From Thermohalobaculum sp039028795 (lineage in GTDB: Bacteria; Pseudomonadota; Alphaproteobacteria; Rhodobacterales; Rhodobacteraceae), in contig JBCCHJ010000023.1 of NCBI GenBank assembly GCA_039028795.1, positions 1 through 64,000 on the forward strand: DNA of 64,000 nucleotides. Direction: 5' to 3'. Each line of letters starts with the position of its first letter. The stretch's first letter is position 1. The notes under the pieces were generated by a model that saw only the letters and a list, made by a program, of their open reading frames with translations, was not told the DNA's origin and did no database searches. The position numbers and the translations under genes are program-made. This document shows positions 1-7,757 of the stretch, in pieces.

Positions 1-609
1 GATGTTGATAATGGCAGCAAGACCCCGTTCGTCACAAAGCTCGCAGATAAGGCGCATTATCTGACGTGAGGTCTTCGGGTCCAGGCTGGCAGTAGGTTCG
101 TCCACCAGTAACAGTGCGGGGTCTTGAATAAGGGCACGGCAAATGCCGACCCGCTGGCGTTGCCCACCGGACAGCTCGTCCGCGCGCTTGTCGGCCATTT
201 CGACCAAGCCGACACGATCGAGCAACCGAAACGCCTCATCGACGTCCGACTGCGGGTAGCGGCGCAAAAAGCTGCGCCAGAACCCGACATAGCCCAGCCT
301 GCCGGAAAGCACGTTCTCCATCACGGTCAGCCGTTCAAACAACGCATATTCCTGGAAGATCATGCCCATGCGGCGTCGTTCCCGGCGTAATGCGCCAGAG
401 CCCAACGACGTTAGCTCGACATCGCCCAGCATTACCTTGCCCGAGCTTGGCTCGACCAACCGATTGACACAGCGGATGAGGGTCGATTTTCCCGCCCCGG
501 ATGGGCCGATCAGCGCCAAGACCTGGCCCTGTGGAACCTCAAGGTCCACAGCGTTCAGGGCGCGATCCCCGGTTTTGTATGTCTTTGTAAGCTTTTCCAG
601 ACGGAGCAT
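1..609 (-). CDS. phnC: Phosphonate ABC transporter ATP-binding protein (partial, C-terminus off window)
   Basis: Translating the minus strand from the ATG at 609 gives 203 uninterrupted codons that run off the left edge. The Walker A motif GPSGAGKST lies near residue 37. The signature LSGGQRQR is followed by a Walker B segment ending in LLLVDEPTASLD, then a switch region. The opening MLRLEKLTKTY and the Q-loop segment MIFQEYALFERLTV fit the PhnC subfamily, which energises phosphonate import at the inner face of the cytoplasmic membrane. It lies 60 bases downstream of a phnD-like gene on the same strand, so the two are probably cotranscribed with a permease (phnE) beyond the edge. About 60-70 C-terminal residues are missing here. 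The substrate is inferred from family and neighbour. Confidence 0.93.
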   Translation of the reverse strand, partial: MLRLEKLTKTYKTGDRALNAVDLEVPQGQVLALIGPSGAGKSTLIRCVNRLVEPSSGKVMLGDVELTSLGSGALRRERRRMGMIFQEYALFERLTVMENVLSGRLGYVGFWRSFLRRYPQSDVDEAFRLLDRVGLVEMADKRADELSGGQRQRVGICRALIQDPALLLVDEPTASLDPKTSRQIMRLICELCDERGLAAIINI

Positions 610-669
610 GCCGTCAAACCCCCGTCCAAGTGGACCGGTGGCCCGCAATGGGGCCACCGGATGTGCGTG

Positions 670-1644
670 TTACTCGCAGGCGTAGGAAACGCCGTTGGCC
701 GCATCGATTTTGCGGATGACTTCCCAGAATTCTTTGTAGGTCATCTCGATGAACTGATGCTCGCCCGATTTCTCGAACTCGGCCTGAAGCGATGTGCCTT
801 CCCAATCGAAGCTGAAGAACGCCTCGCGCACCTTTGCCGCCAACTCTGGCTTCAGATTGTAGACGGTGCCGAAGCCCGTGGTCGGGAAGGTCTGCGATTT
901 GTAGATCGACGTCACCTGTTCAGGCTTAACGACACCGCGGCTGATCATCCGATCCAGCACGGAGTTGGCGATTGACGCTGCCGGGTAGTCTTTGTTCGCG
1001 ACGCCCAGGATCGAGTTATCGTGCTTGCCCGAGAAGACCGGTTCGAAATCCCGTTCTGGGATCATGTCATAATCTGCTTTCAGGATCGCCGAAGGGGCCT
1101 TGAACCCAGAATTGGATGTCGGCGACGTGAAGGCCAGTTGGCCGCCCTTGATATCCTCGACCTTTTCGATGCCCGAGCCCGGGAAGGTCAGGATTTCCAT
1201 CTCGTAGCCGAAGCCGCCATCTTCCGACGCCATGATCGTGAACGGATTGAAGCCCGCGCAGTTTACGGCAAGCGGATTCGAACCAGTATTGAAGCCCGAA
1301 ATGTGCAGGCGGCCTGAGCGCATCGCTTCGATCTGAGCGGCGTTTGACTGAACCGGGAAGAAGACCACGTCCTTGCCGGTTGTGGCCTTCAAGTGATCCA
1401 GGAAGTCCGACCATGCAGTCTTATAGACTGCGGGATCTTCGACCGGCGTGTAGGCGAAAATCAGTGTATCCGGGTCCAACCACTCGTTCGGATCGGTCGG
1501 TGCATCCGCCAACAGGTCACCATCGACATCACAGAACCGGTCATCCAAATCACCGCGTGGGCAATCTGCAGCCGCGGCGGGCATGGACGAGAACGCAATC
1601 GCAGCGGTGAGGGCAACGGCTGCTGTCGATATCAACTTGAACAT
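670..1644 (-). CDS. phnD: Phosphate/phosphonate ABC transporter periplasmic substrate-binding protein
   Basis: The 324-residue product begins with a Sec signal peptide (hydrophobic stretch at residues 4-22, cleavage likely after the AAA near 24-26). It continues as a type 2 periplasmic binding fold. PhnD family traits include the early FAYTPVEDP segment, the VVFFPVQSNAAQIEAMRSG segment and LAFTSPTSNSGFKAPSAIL, the usual Ser/Thr-rich ligand loop. A GGGAGGA ribosome binding site sits 6 bases before the ATG at 1644. Together with the ATPase gene downstream it would form a phosphonate or phosphite importer. Exact ligand specificity cannot be read from the sequence. I see no Pho box that I would defend in the upstream region. 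Confidence 0.92.
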   Translation of the reverse strand: MFKLISTAAVALTAAIAFSSMPAAAADCPRGDLDDRFCDVDGDLLADAPTDPNEWLDPDTLIFAYTPVEDPAVYKTAWSDFLDHLKATTGKDVVFFPVQSNAAQIEAMRSGRLHISGFNTGSNPLAVNCAGFNPFTIMASEDGGFGYEMEILTFPGSGIEKVEDIKGGQLAFTSPTSNSGFKAPSAILKADYDMIPERDFEPVFSGKHDNSILGVANKDYPAASIANSVLDRMISRGVVKPEQVTSIYKSQTFPTTGFGTVYNLKPELAAKVREAFFSFDWEGTSLQAEFEKSGEHQFIEMTYKEFWEVIRKIDAANGVSYACE

Positions 1645-1724
1645 CTAACTTCCTCCCTTGGTATGATTCTTGGGCATAGCGTAGTGGCAATCCGTGGCGT
1701 CGGCCAACGAATTGTATGGCCCGA

Positions 1725-1890
1725 TACCGTTACGCGCTGAAATTGCGGTGGATGTGGCTAAGGGGCTGTAGAACTCGGTGCCGGGCGCGCCAAAGGGCGT
1801 GATATTGCCGGGCAGAGGATCATTTGCTTGACCCCCGCAGTGACGTTCGCCCCAAAGGTCAGGCCGGCAGAATAATCCAAAAAGCTTATC
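1725..1890 (-). pseudogene. Relic of an RTX-protein beta-module, split by a one-base deletion
   Basis: Reading the minus strand from 1877 gives DYSAGLTFGAN-VTAGVKQMIL. At 1815 the match jumps by one base into another frame and continues LPGNITPFGAPGTEFYS down to 1765. These two pieces together align with one stretch of the intact RTX protein encoded at 38319-40931 (GDYSGGLVFSPN...IEQVILLPGNITSFGAPGNELYS). The frame change is explained by loss of a single C in what should read ATC CTC CTG CCC. Similarity fades on both sides. No ribosome binding site or full-length frame exists, so this is a decayed gene fragment. It fills most of the gap between phnD and the next gene. Confidence 0.72.
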
Positions 1891-2010
1891 GCTGAATGAA
1901 AGGCCTGCGGATGCATTTTGTATCAGAGGCACCGTGCATACCGAACACCGCGGGCTGAACCCGCGTACGCTCTGCGCGAACGCTCAGATTTCAAAGTCCA
2001 AACAGATATT

Positions 2011-2676
2011 TCAGCTTTCATTCAGGCCGGACACCGCATCAGACAACGCAGTGGATTTGCGGCGGCCAAAGAAATAGCCGGTTCCAAAAGCATTCCCGGT
2101 TCCGTTGAACTGCACGGCATAGGCGCCCGCGAAAGAGCCATTGGCTGGATCGATCCAATCGAGAAAGAGATCGACCTTGGTGACGACATTCCCGATGACC
2201 AACCAATTGCAATAGAAGCTGTCGAAGTCGATCGACACTGACCCGGCCTGATTGATCGATAGATTACCGTCGGTTCCGGCGCAAATTGGCGGTGCGGCGT
2301 TGACTGTGGTGGAAAAGTCAGACGTCAAACGCCATTTGTCGCCATCTCTTTGAACTGCTGAGACATCAAACCCGTCAACTTCAAGAAGCAGTGGTAAGAA
2401 CAAACCACCCAGACCAATGCCCGAGAGACCATCGTCAGGACTGTCGCACATACGGGTCGCAGACGAAGCTTCGCACAAAACGTAAGTGCCAGCCCCGCCT
2501 GCGAAAACAGTATCCAAGGCGGCGGCCAGTTCCTGCCGTGATGCCTGTGGTTGGCCGGGCAGACTGGTCGGTCTGTCCGCAACCGCCTTAAGTTCTGGGT
2601 CATTTGTAAAATCGCTTGCGCACCCGCAAAGAAGGGCCACGGCAAACAGTAATGTGACTGGATGATACGATCTCAT
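2011..2676 (-). CDS. Putative lipoprotein of unknown function
   Basis: This 221-residue protein starts with MRSYHPVTLLFAVALLCGC, a lipoprotein signal peptide with lipobox L-C-G-C and the lipidated cysteine at position 19. The ATG at 2676 has AGAGGA about 8 bases upstream. The mature part holds several cysteines (for example the CEASSATRMC and CAGTDG segments) that could form disulfides, and is rich in short polar strands, suggesting a small beta-rich domain. I do not recognise a family. It lies 63 bases downstream of the MBL-fold lipoprotein on the same strand and may be cotranscribed with it. Only the envelope location is reasonably supported. Confidence 0.7.
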   Translation of the reverse strand: MRSYHPVTLLFAVALLCGCASDFTNDPELKAVADRPTSLPGQPQASRQELAAALDTVFAGGAGTYVLCEASSATRMCDSPDDGLSGIGLGGLFLPLLLEVDGFDVSAVQRDGDKWRLTSDFSTTVNAAPPICAGTDGNLSINQAGSVSIDFDSFYCNWLVIGNVVTKVDLFLDWIDPANGSFAGAYAVQFNGTGNAFGTGYFFGRRKSTALSDAVSGLNES

Positions 2677-2739
2677 GGGATCCTCTTTTGCACTGTCTGA
2701 AAAAGCAATCCGGCACCAGGAAGCACCGGCGCTGCTATG

Positions 2740-4689
2740 TCAGTTCTGCGGATTTGGTGTGATCTCGGTGGGCAATTGCGCGGTCGGCACATCAGCAAGT
2801 TCGGAATAGAGAATGAACTTAAAGGGGTTGTAGGATTGATATTTGTACCGCAGCGCTAGTGCGGCCTGTTTTTGAAGCGCGCGAAGCCGTTTGGAACCTT
2901 GACGGTCAGCCAGCGCCCATCGCACCACGCGTTCGGCCAAATGGTTGTCTCCAGCTTCGATCATGGCTTCGATCGCATCTTCGATTTCGTTCGGAGCGAG
3001 GTCGAAATAGCGTTGCAAAGCCTGGCCGTAGTCAGCGGGCTTAAGGTGGTCCAATCCCGTGAGATCGCGTTCCCAATATCCCACGCTTTGGTCATAGATC
3101 CGATTGATGATCTGCTCTCGCATCACGAGGTAGATCACCTGCGATTCCGGGTCGTTATAGAGCGTCGGCGGGATCAGGTTCTCTTGATGGATGTCGCTGC
3201 GTGCCGATCCGGTCTGGATCCGCGCTCGCACTGCATCGCGGAGCCAGACCAGGTGGGGCCTGGCTGCAATCAGACGATCGGGACTTGCCCAATTCGCTGT
3301 CAATGGTTCGTGTCCGTGCCATAAGGACGTCGGCGCCAATTCCGCGATCATGTCGATCGCCGAAATCAGCTCGTCAATTGAGCCTTCTTCAATGAACGGC
3401 GCTCCGACAAAAGGCATGATGAAATCGCCGACGAACAACATGTCCGTCTCCGGCATGTGAATGAACATAGCGTCAGGTGTCTCGGCACCTGGGGCCGGCA
3501 GCAATTGGAAGCGGGTTCCGCCAATGGTGACCGACATGTTGGACGATACTTCGACGTCCGGGTGGTAATGCTGGATCAACGCATTTGAAAACCCTGCACC
3601 GAAGAACCAGCCCACCGGATCTTCAGGACCGGCTTCCATATTGGCCAACTCTTCATGATAGTTGTCCCGCCCATAGAACACGACATCCGGGTTCATCTGG
3701 CGAAAGAAAGTGTGCCCACCAATGTGATCCCAGTGCGAATGCGTGATGAAGACTGTGGTCAGCGGCGGCACGTCAGGGACATTGGCCTCAAGAAGGTCAT
3801 AGGCAGCCTTTGCACCTTCTGGAGTCACCCCAGCGTCGACCGATATCAGGTGCCGGCGATCGTCCGAGATGATGAAGTAGTATTCTGTAAAATCGAGCCC
3901 TGAGACCAAATAGACTTTGTCTTCCTCGATCTCGAGAAACCTCAGCGGTCTGAAGGTTGCGCCGGTTGCAGGGTTCACGGCAAAGTTCGAAACCAAGCCA
4001 CTGTCATCGGGTTCGATACGCGCGTCGGCAAGAATAGCACGAGCCTCTTCTTCGCGCCCTGCTGCGCGAAGAGTGTTGGCATAGGTCTGGTAGACGAGTC
4101 GCATCACCCCTGGCTGAAACGCCTGATCGCGGTTCTGAACAAGCCATGCGAAATCTTCGAGAGCCTGATCCTGTTTGTCGAACATAGATGGCAGACGCGC
4201 GTAAACCATCGCCGTTGCGAACCGGCTGAAGAAGACCTTGTTGGCACCGATCTTCCGGGCTCGCTCGAGAATCTCTATCGTCTCCTCGACCCATTCGATC
4301 CGGCTGAGCAAAGGCACGTTTTCCGCAGCCTCTGCACGTAGGATTCCCAGCGCGGAGAGATAAACGAGTTCCTGTGTAGGTGTCATTTTCCCCGCATGTC
4401 TGTCGAGTAGCTCTTGGAAAAACGCCTGACCTTCGCCTTGGCGTCCGATGCTTTGATATTCCAGCATCAATAGCGCAGCGACTTGAGGATCTTCGGCCGG
4501 GGCAGCGAGGTTGAGATCCTGAAAGTAGGCGAGTTCCGCATTGAAACCCACCGCGGGTGGCAAAGTATCAGATGGCTCTGACGCACCGCAGGCCGCCAAC
4601 ATAGCGCACGCGCCCAGCACTGATCCGCCACGGGTTATCTGGCGTCTGATCATCCGTCCAAGCCCAAGAAAACTGAAAGAGATTTTCAT
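2740..4689 (-). CDS. MBL-fold hydrolase lipoprotein, alkylsulfatase-like
   Basis: The 649-residue product has an N-terminal signal with lipobox LAAC near residues 31-34, so it is probably an envelope lipoprotein. Residues of about 35-240 look like a helical TPR-like region. A metallo-beta-lactamase domain follows, with the zinc motif THSHWDHIGG and later metal-site candidates in MLFVGDFIMP and LWHGHEPL. The C-terminal third (EIEDAIEAMIEAGDN onward) resembles the dimerisation domain of SdsA-type alkylsulfatases. Known relatives hydrolyse sulfate esters, but the substrate here is inferred only. An alternative start lies at 4653. The gene diverges from an HxlR regulator across a palindromic operator at 4708-4766, so HxlR control is likely. 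Confidence 0.8.
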   Translation of the reverse strand: MKISFSFLGLGRMIRRQITRGGSVLGACAMLAACGASEPSDTLPPAVGFNAELAYFQDLNLAAPAEDPQVAALLMLEYQSIGRQGEGQAFFQELLDRHAGKMTPTQELVYLSALGILRAEAAENVPLLSRIEWVEETIEILERARKIGANKVFFSRFATAMVYARLPSMFDKQDQALEDFAWLVQNRDQAFQPGVMRLVYQTYANTLRAAGREEEARAILADARIEPDDSGLVSNFAVNPATGATFRPLRFLEIEEDKVYLVSGLDFTEYYFIISDDRRHLISVDAGVTPEGAKAAYDLLEANVPDVPPLTTVFITHSHWDHIGGHTFFRQMNPDVVFYGRDNYHEELANMEAGPEDPVGWFFGAGFSNALIQHYHPDVEVSSNMSVTIGGTRFQLLPAPGAETPDAMFIHMPETDMLFVGDFIMPFVGAPFIEEGSIDELISAIDMIAELAPTSLWHGHEPLTANWASPDRLIAARPHLVWLRDAVRARIQTGSARSDIHQENLIPPTLYNDPESQVIYLVMREQIINRIYDQSVGYWERDLTGLDHLKPADYGQALQRYFDLAPNEIEDAIEAMIEAGDNHLAERVVRWALADRQGSKRLRALQKQAALALRYKYQSYNPFKFILYSELADVPTAQLPTEITPNPQN

Positions 4690-4707
4690 GTTCGTATCCT
4701 TGCGAGA

Positions 4708-4766
4708 GTGACTCCCAGTATAAATGTAACTCTTATTTCAAGAGTCAACTTGATTCTGGGAGTCAC
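4708..4766. promoter_or_regulatory. Nested inverted-repeat operator between MBL lipoprotein and HxlR genes
   Basis: A perfect 11-base inverted repeat, GTGACTCCCAG (4708-4718) and CTGGGAGTCAC (4756-4766), encloses a second perfect 6-base repeat, ACTCTT (4729-4734) and AAGAGT (4740-4745). All arms carry an AGT/ACT core, so the site looks like two stacked dimer sites. It spans the promoter area of the leftward gene and part of the rightward promoter. This fits autoregulation by the adjacent HxlR protein plus control of the divergent hydrolase. Confidence 0.72.
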
Positions 4767-4778
4767 TTTCCATATTCT
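4750..4778 (+). promoter_or_regulatory. Candidate sigma-70 promoter of the HxlR gene
   Basis: TTGATT at 4750-4755 and TATTCT at 4773-4778 are separated by 17 bases. The right arm of the operator palindrome lies inside the spacer, a good position for repression. The promoter lies downstream of the longest possible reading-frame start, which supports the internal ATG at 4813 as the true start. Confidence 0.5.
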
Positions 4779-4812
4779 TCAACGACGCTTGAAGAACCGA
4801 TCGGAAGCGCAG

Positions 4813-5124
4813 ATGGAGAACGAACAATGCCCTGTCGCGCGGACGCTTGATCTGATTGGCGATCGTTGGACGGTCTTGATCTTGCGCGATCTGCTTTTGC
4901 GCGGGCCTCACAAATTCCAGGATCTGCAAAGTTCCCTGGGTCGCGTCGGCACCACGACGCTGTCTGCGCGCCTGAAGGCACTAGAGGCGAACGGTCTGGT
5001 CGAGAGGCAGATGTATTCCGATCACCCGCCGCGCGCCGAATATTTATTGACCAAGAAAGGTCAGAGCCTGGGCCCCGTCATGGCTGCGCTTCGAGATTGG
5101 GGACGGGCCAATCCAAAGACTTAA
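4813..5124 (+). CDS. HxlR-family winged-helix transcriptional regulator
   Basis: From ATG 4813 the product is 103 residues. It has the typical HxlR layout: N-terminal MENEQCPVARTLDLIGDRW with the conserved cysteine at position 6, a recognition region around TTTLSARLKALEANGLVER, and a wing with YLLTKKGQSL. The frame extends upstream to a GTG at 4708, but that extension would translate the operator palindrome. GGAAG sits about 8 bases before ATG 4813, so I prefer the shorter start. HxlR proteins bind DNA as dimers and often sense aldehydes, quinones or other small ligands; the signal here is unknown. Probable targets are its own promoter and the divergent MBL lipoprotein. Confidence 0.88.
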   Translation: MENEQCPVARTLDLIGDRWTVLILRDLLLRGPHKFQDLQSSLGRVGTTTLSARLKALEANGLVERQMYSDHPPRAEYLLTKKGQSLGPVMAALRDWGRANPKT

Positions 5125-5439
5125 CCAATCGTTGTAACGCTGCTCGCTGGACTTTCTCAGCAGATTTCAGAGACTCTCCCTGTCGCCTGATAAAAACGAA
5201 ACCTCTGTTGCTATGGCGGCGATATGTTGCCGAAACAGAGGACCGTTAGCTTTGCCGTCGCGAAACGGAGCCTTTGAAATGTTTACCAGCTACACGAAAA
5301 TAATACGCACTTTTGGTAGGATCATTGTCCCCATTGTCCTATCGAATTGTTCGCTAGTTTCGTTCATGACCATCAGCGCGGTGACAAATCAACTATCGAG
5401 CGCAAAATGATCTCGACGTTAGGTGCCGCGACGAGGGTG
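5125..5439. other. Intergenic region with one long-looped inverted repeat
   Basis: No convincing gene is seen. The perfect arms CCTCTGTT (5202-5209) and AACAGAGG (5234-5241) enclose a GC-rich 24-base loop. They could form a hairpin downstream of the HxlR gene but lack a T-run. A 65-codon frame at 5213-5410 has no good ribosome binding site. Confidence 0.4.
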
Positions 5440-5772
5440 TCATGTTAACCACACGAGGCAGCCATTTAAGTCTTCTGCAAGCCGCTTCATGTCTGACATC
5501 CGAACCGATTCAAACTGGAGCGGTCCATTCGTTCTTGCGGGCACGACGAGAGCGGCCAATTCGGCAGGCGAGCTTGTGCGCCGAGGCAATCCGCGCATCC
5601 GGCCCCGCATAACTTTCACGCCGTCACGCAGCAGTGTTATCGACATATCGCCGCGGGCCAGGACGGAATCTGGTGGCCTGATGTCAAATTCCGTTGGCAG
5701 CTCTGGGTGCGACTGGGCCATTTCCGCCACCCGACCAACATCGATCGCCCCATGAGACTTTGATCTGAGCAT
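5440..5772 (-). CDS. Hypothetical protein, 110 residues
   Basis: The minus-strand frame from ATG 5772 has a clear AGGAG 8 bases upstream, the main reason for accepting it over the overlapping plus-strand frame. The product is soluble, without signal peptide or membrane segment. It has a basic stretch near the middle (VMRGRMRGLPRRTSS) and a C-terminal half (PLQFESVRMSDMKRLAEDLNG) that could be a short helix-containing domain. I recognise no family. It is convergent with the HxlR gene and lies 156 bases downstream of the winged-helix regulator on the same strand. It could be the remains of a longer regulator, but nothing shows that directly. Confidence 0.45.
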   Translation of the reverse strand: MLRSKSHGAIDVGRVAEMAQSHPELPTEFDIRPPDSVLARGDMSITLLRDGVKVMRGRMRGLPRRTSSPAELAALVVPARTNGPLQFESVRMSDMKRLAEDLNGCLVWLT

Positions 5773-5928
5773 TAGAGCGGCTCCTAACCTTCGATAGGAT
5801 CAGAATGTTCCATTCGCCAGGAAAGATCTAATCAGATCATGGCCGTTTTCGAAAAATTTCGAAAGCTGGAACTCGCCACCCATATCGCATTGGCGTCTCC
5901 TGCAGCGATCAATCCAATGCAATCGGGA

Positions 5929-7539
5929 TTATTCGTCGTGCAAACCCGCTTTACGCAGCCCTTCGTGGATCTGATTTCGAGCTTTCGAACATAGGATCGG
6001 GTGGATCAGATTGAATCGCTCTATCGTGACGTGTTTTCCACTTTGGTGGATCTGGTCCAACAACTGCCTTGCCTCTTCAGTACGTCCAGAGTGGCCCAAA
6101 CTGCACAGCGCACTAACTTTGGAGAACATGTTTTCGGTGTTGTACTTCAGTGCCTCGCGCGCGGTTTTGGCCGCTTGATCATAACGTCCGAGACTCGTCA
6201 ACACAAACGCTCGCATCGCCAAGACCATCCATTGAAACGGTCCTTCCGGAACAACTTTTAAACACCGGTCTATCGGCGCGATTGCGTCGCTTGATCGACC
6301 GACCGTCCAAAGCGCCAGGGCCAACACAAAGAGTGCGCTTGCTTGGTTTGGATTCAGCGATACAGCTTTCTTTGCTGTGTCTATTGCAAGATCGCTTTGT
6401 CTCAGGCCTATCTGCGTACGCGCAAGCGCGAACCAACCCATGGCCATCGTTGGTGCAAGTTCTGTTGCCGACAAGGCGTAGCGTTCAGCCATGACTTGAT
6501 CGATCTGGAAATGATCCATCGAAAAAGTCGATGGTGCCGCGTAGGCTCGACCAGTGTTCATGATGTTCAGCGCATAGGCCATACCGGCATAGGGCTGTGC
6601 AAAGGTTGGATCCTGTTCGATGGCTCGGTCAAAAAAGACACAGGCGTCATGCTGCGCGACCGGATCAAACCCATAAGTGATCGCGATGCCGCGATGATAG
6701 TTTTCCCAGGCGTTCAGATCACTTTCATCTTTCAGACGCGCACGCCTGCGTTCGCTACGGCCGATCGCCGGCGCTACGTTCGAGACAACCAAAGAGGTAA
6801 CGCTATCCTGGACGTCAAAAAGATCTTCAACATGGCGATCATAACGCTCAGCCCAAAGGTCCATACCAGTTTCCGTATCGATCAACTGCACCGAAAGCCG
6901 CACCCGATTTGGCGTGCGCCGGAAACTCCCCTGGACCACATAGCGGACATTTAGTGCGGCTCCGATTTCCTGTACCGTTGCGCCGCTGTCTCGAAACGCA
7001 AAGGACGCCGCGCGAGAGATTACGGTGAAATCCTGAAATCTGGACAGTGCCAAGATCATGTCTTCGGCAATACCGTCGCCGAAGAAGTGCTTGTCCTCAT
7101 CGCCGGTCATGTTGTCGAAGGGAAGCACTGCCACCGCACTCCCGACAATCGCCGCCAGATCTGGTGTTATCGTTGCCTCGGAAATCGCGGCCTTTGGTTC
7201 GGTTGGAGCAGCGTCCTGCTGTGCGTCCTCGGTCGTCAAGAGATCACCGACAAACCGCAAACCCCGGCCATAGTAAGTCTTCACAAAACATCCAGTCTTG
7301 CCGGTATCGCCGAGAGCATGACGTAGTTCCTTGACCGTCGTCGTCAGCGACGCATCAGAAACGATACGCCCCTGCCAAACGATCTCGAAAACCTCGTCTT
7401 TGGTGACAACCCTATCCGAATTTTGAACCAAAAGCTCCAGCAACTCCAAAGCTTTCGGTTTTATGGAGACGGGCTGACCCTCCTGGAGAAGTTCCATGCT
7501 TTTGGGATCGAACTCGAAGTCGCCGAATCTGTAGCTCAT
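5929..7539 (-). CDS. Winged-helix regulator with TolB-like and TPR domains (CadC/adenylate-cyclase-associated type)
   Basis: Residues 1-100 form an OmpR/CadC-type winged helix: FGDFEFDPKSMELLQEGQPV, then KALELLELLVQNSDRVVTKDEV, then LRHALGD and the YYGRGLRFVG wing. Residues of about 140-275 match the TolB-like domain found in such proteins (VAVLPFDNMTGDEDKHFFGDGIAEDMI, YVVQGSFRR, LWAERYDR). Residues 290-520 are TPR repeats. Unlike CadC itself I see no transmembrane helix between the DNA-binding and sensor parts, so it is probably cytoplasmic. The gene is divergent from the unknown helical protein pair starting at 7758 and is the obvious candidate to control it. Confidence 0.85.
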   Translation of the reverse strand: MSYRFGDFEFDPKSMELLQEGQPVSIKPKALELLELLVQNSDRVVTKDEVFEIVWQGRIVSDASLTTTVKELRHALGDTGKTGCFVKTYYGRGLRFVGDLLTTEDAQQDAAPTEPKAAISEATITPDLAAIVGSAVAVLPFDNMTGDEDKHFFGDGIAEDMILALSRFQDFTVISRAASFAFRDSGATVQEIGAALNVRYVVQGSFRRTPNRVRLSVQLIDTETGMDLWAERYDRHVEDLFDVQDSVTSLVVSNVAPAIGRSERRRARLKDESDLNAWENYHRGIAITYGFDPVAQHDACVFFDRAIEQDPTFAQPYAGMAYALNIMNTGRAYAAPSTFSMDHFQIDQVMAERYALSATELAPTMAMGWFALARTQIGLRQSDLAIDTAKKAVSLNPNQASALFVLALALWTVGRSSDAIAPIDRCLKVVPEGPFQWMVLAMRAFVLTSLGRYDQAAKTAREALKYNTENMFSKVSALCSLGHSGRTEEARQLLDQIHQSGKHVTIERFNLIHPILCSKARNQIHEGLRKAGLHDE

Positions 7540-7757
7540 GTGAAGCTGCGCCCCGGTCGCCTTAGTGGGTTTTTGCTCGGCATTTGTCGGGCTTGCTTCT
7601 GTTTGCTCAGATTTCGCTCATAATTGGTCACATGAAGCTCAGTATCGGGTCAAGATTTTCCGGCCCGATGCTGGGAGAATCTTTCCATCGAACACGAAAC
7701 GTCAGTACGGCGCGAAATCAATCACCTACTGACTCCGACACTGGGAAGGAAAACACG

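Noticed and set aside
4708..4812. HxlR gene starting at GTG 4708 with a 35-residue N-terminal extension.
   Set aside because: The extension would translate the operator palindrome and lie upstream of the best promoter; the family starts near MENEQC.
5213..5410. A 65-codon plus-strand frame after the HxlR gene.
   Set aside because: No ribosome binding site, no recognisable composition, and it crosses the inverted repeat at 5202-5241.
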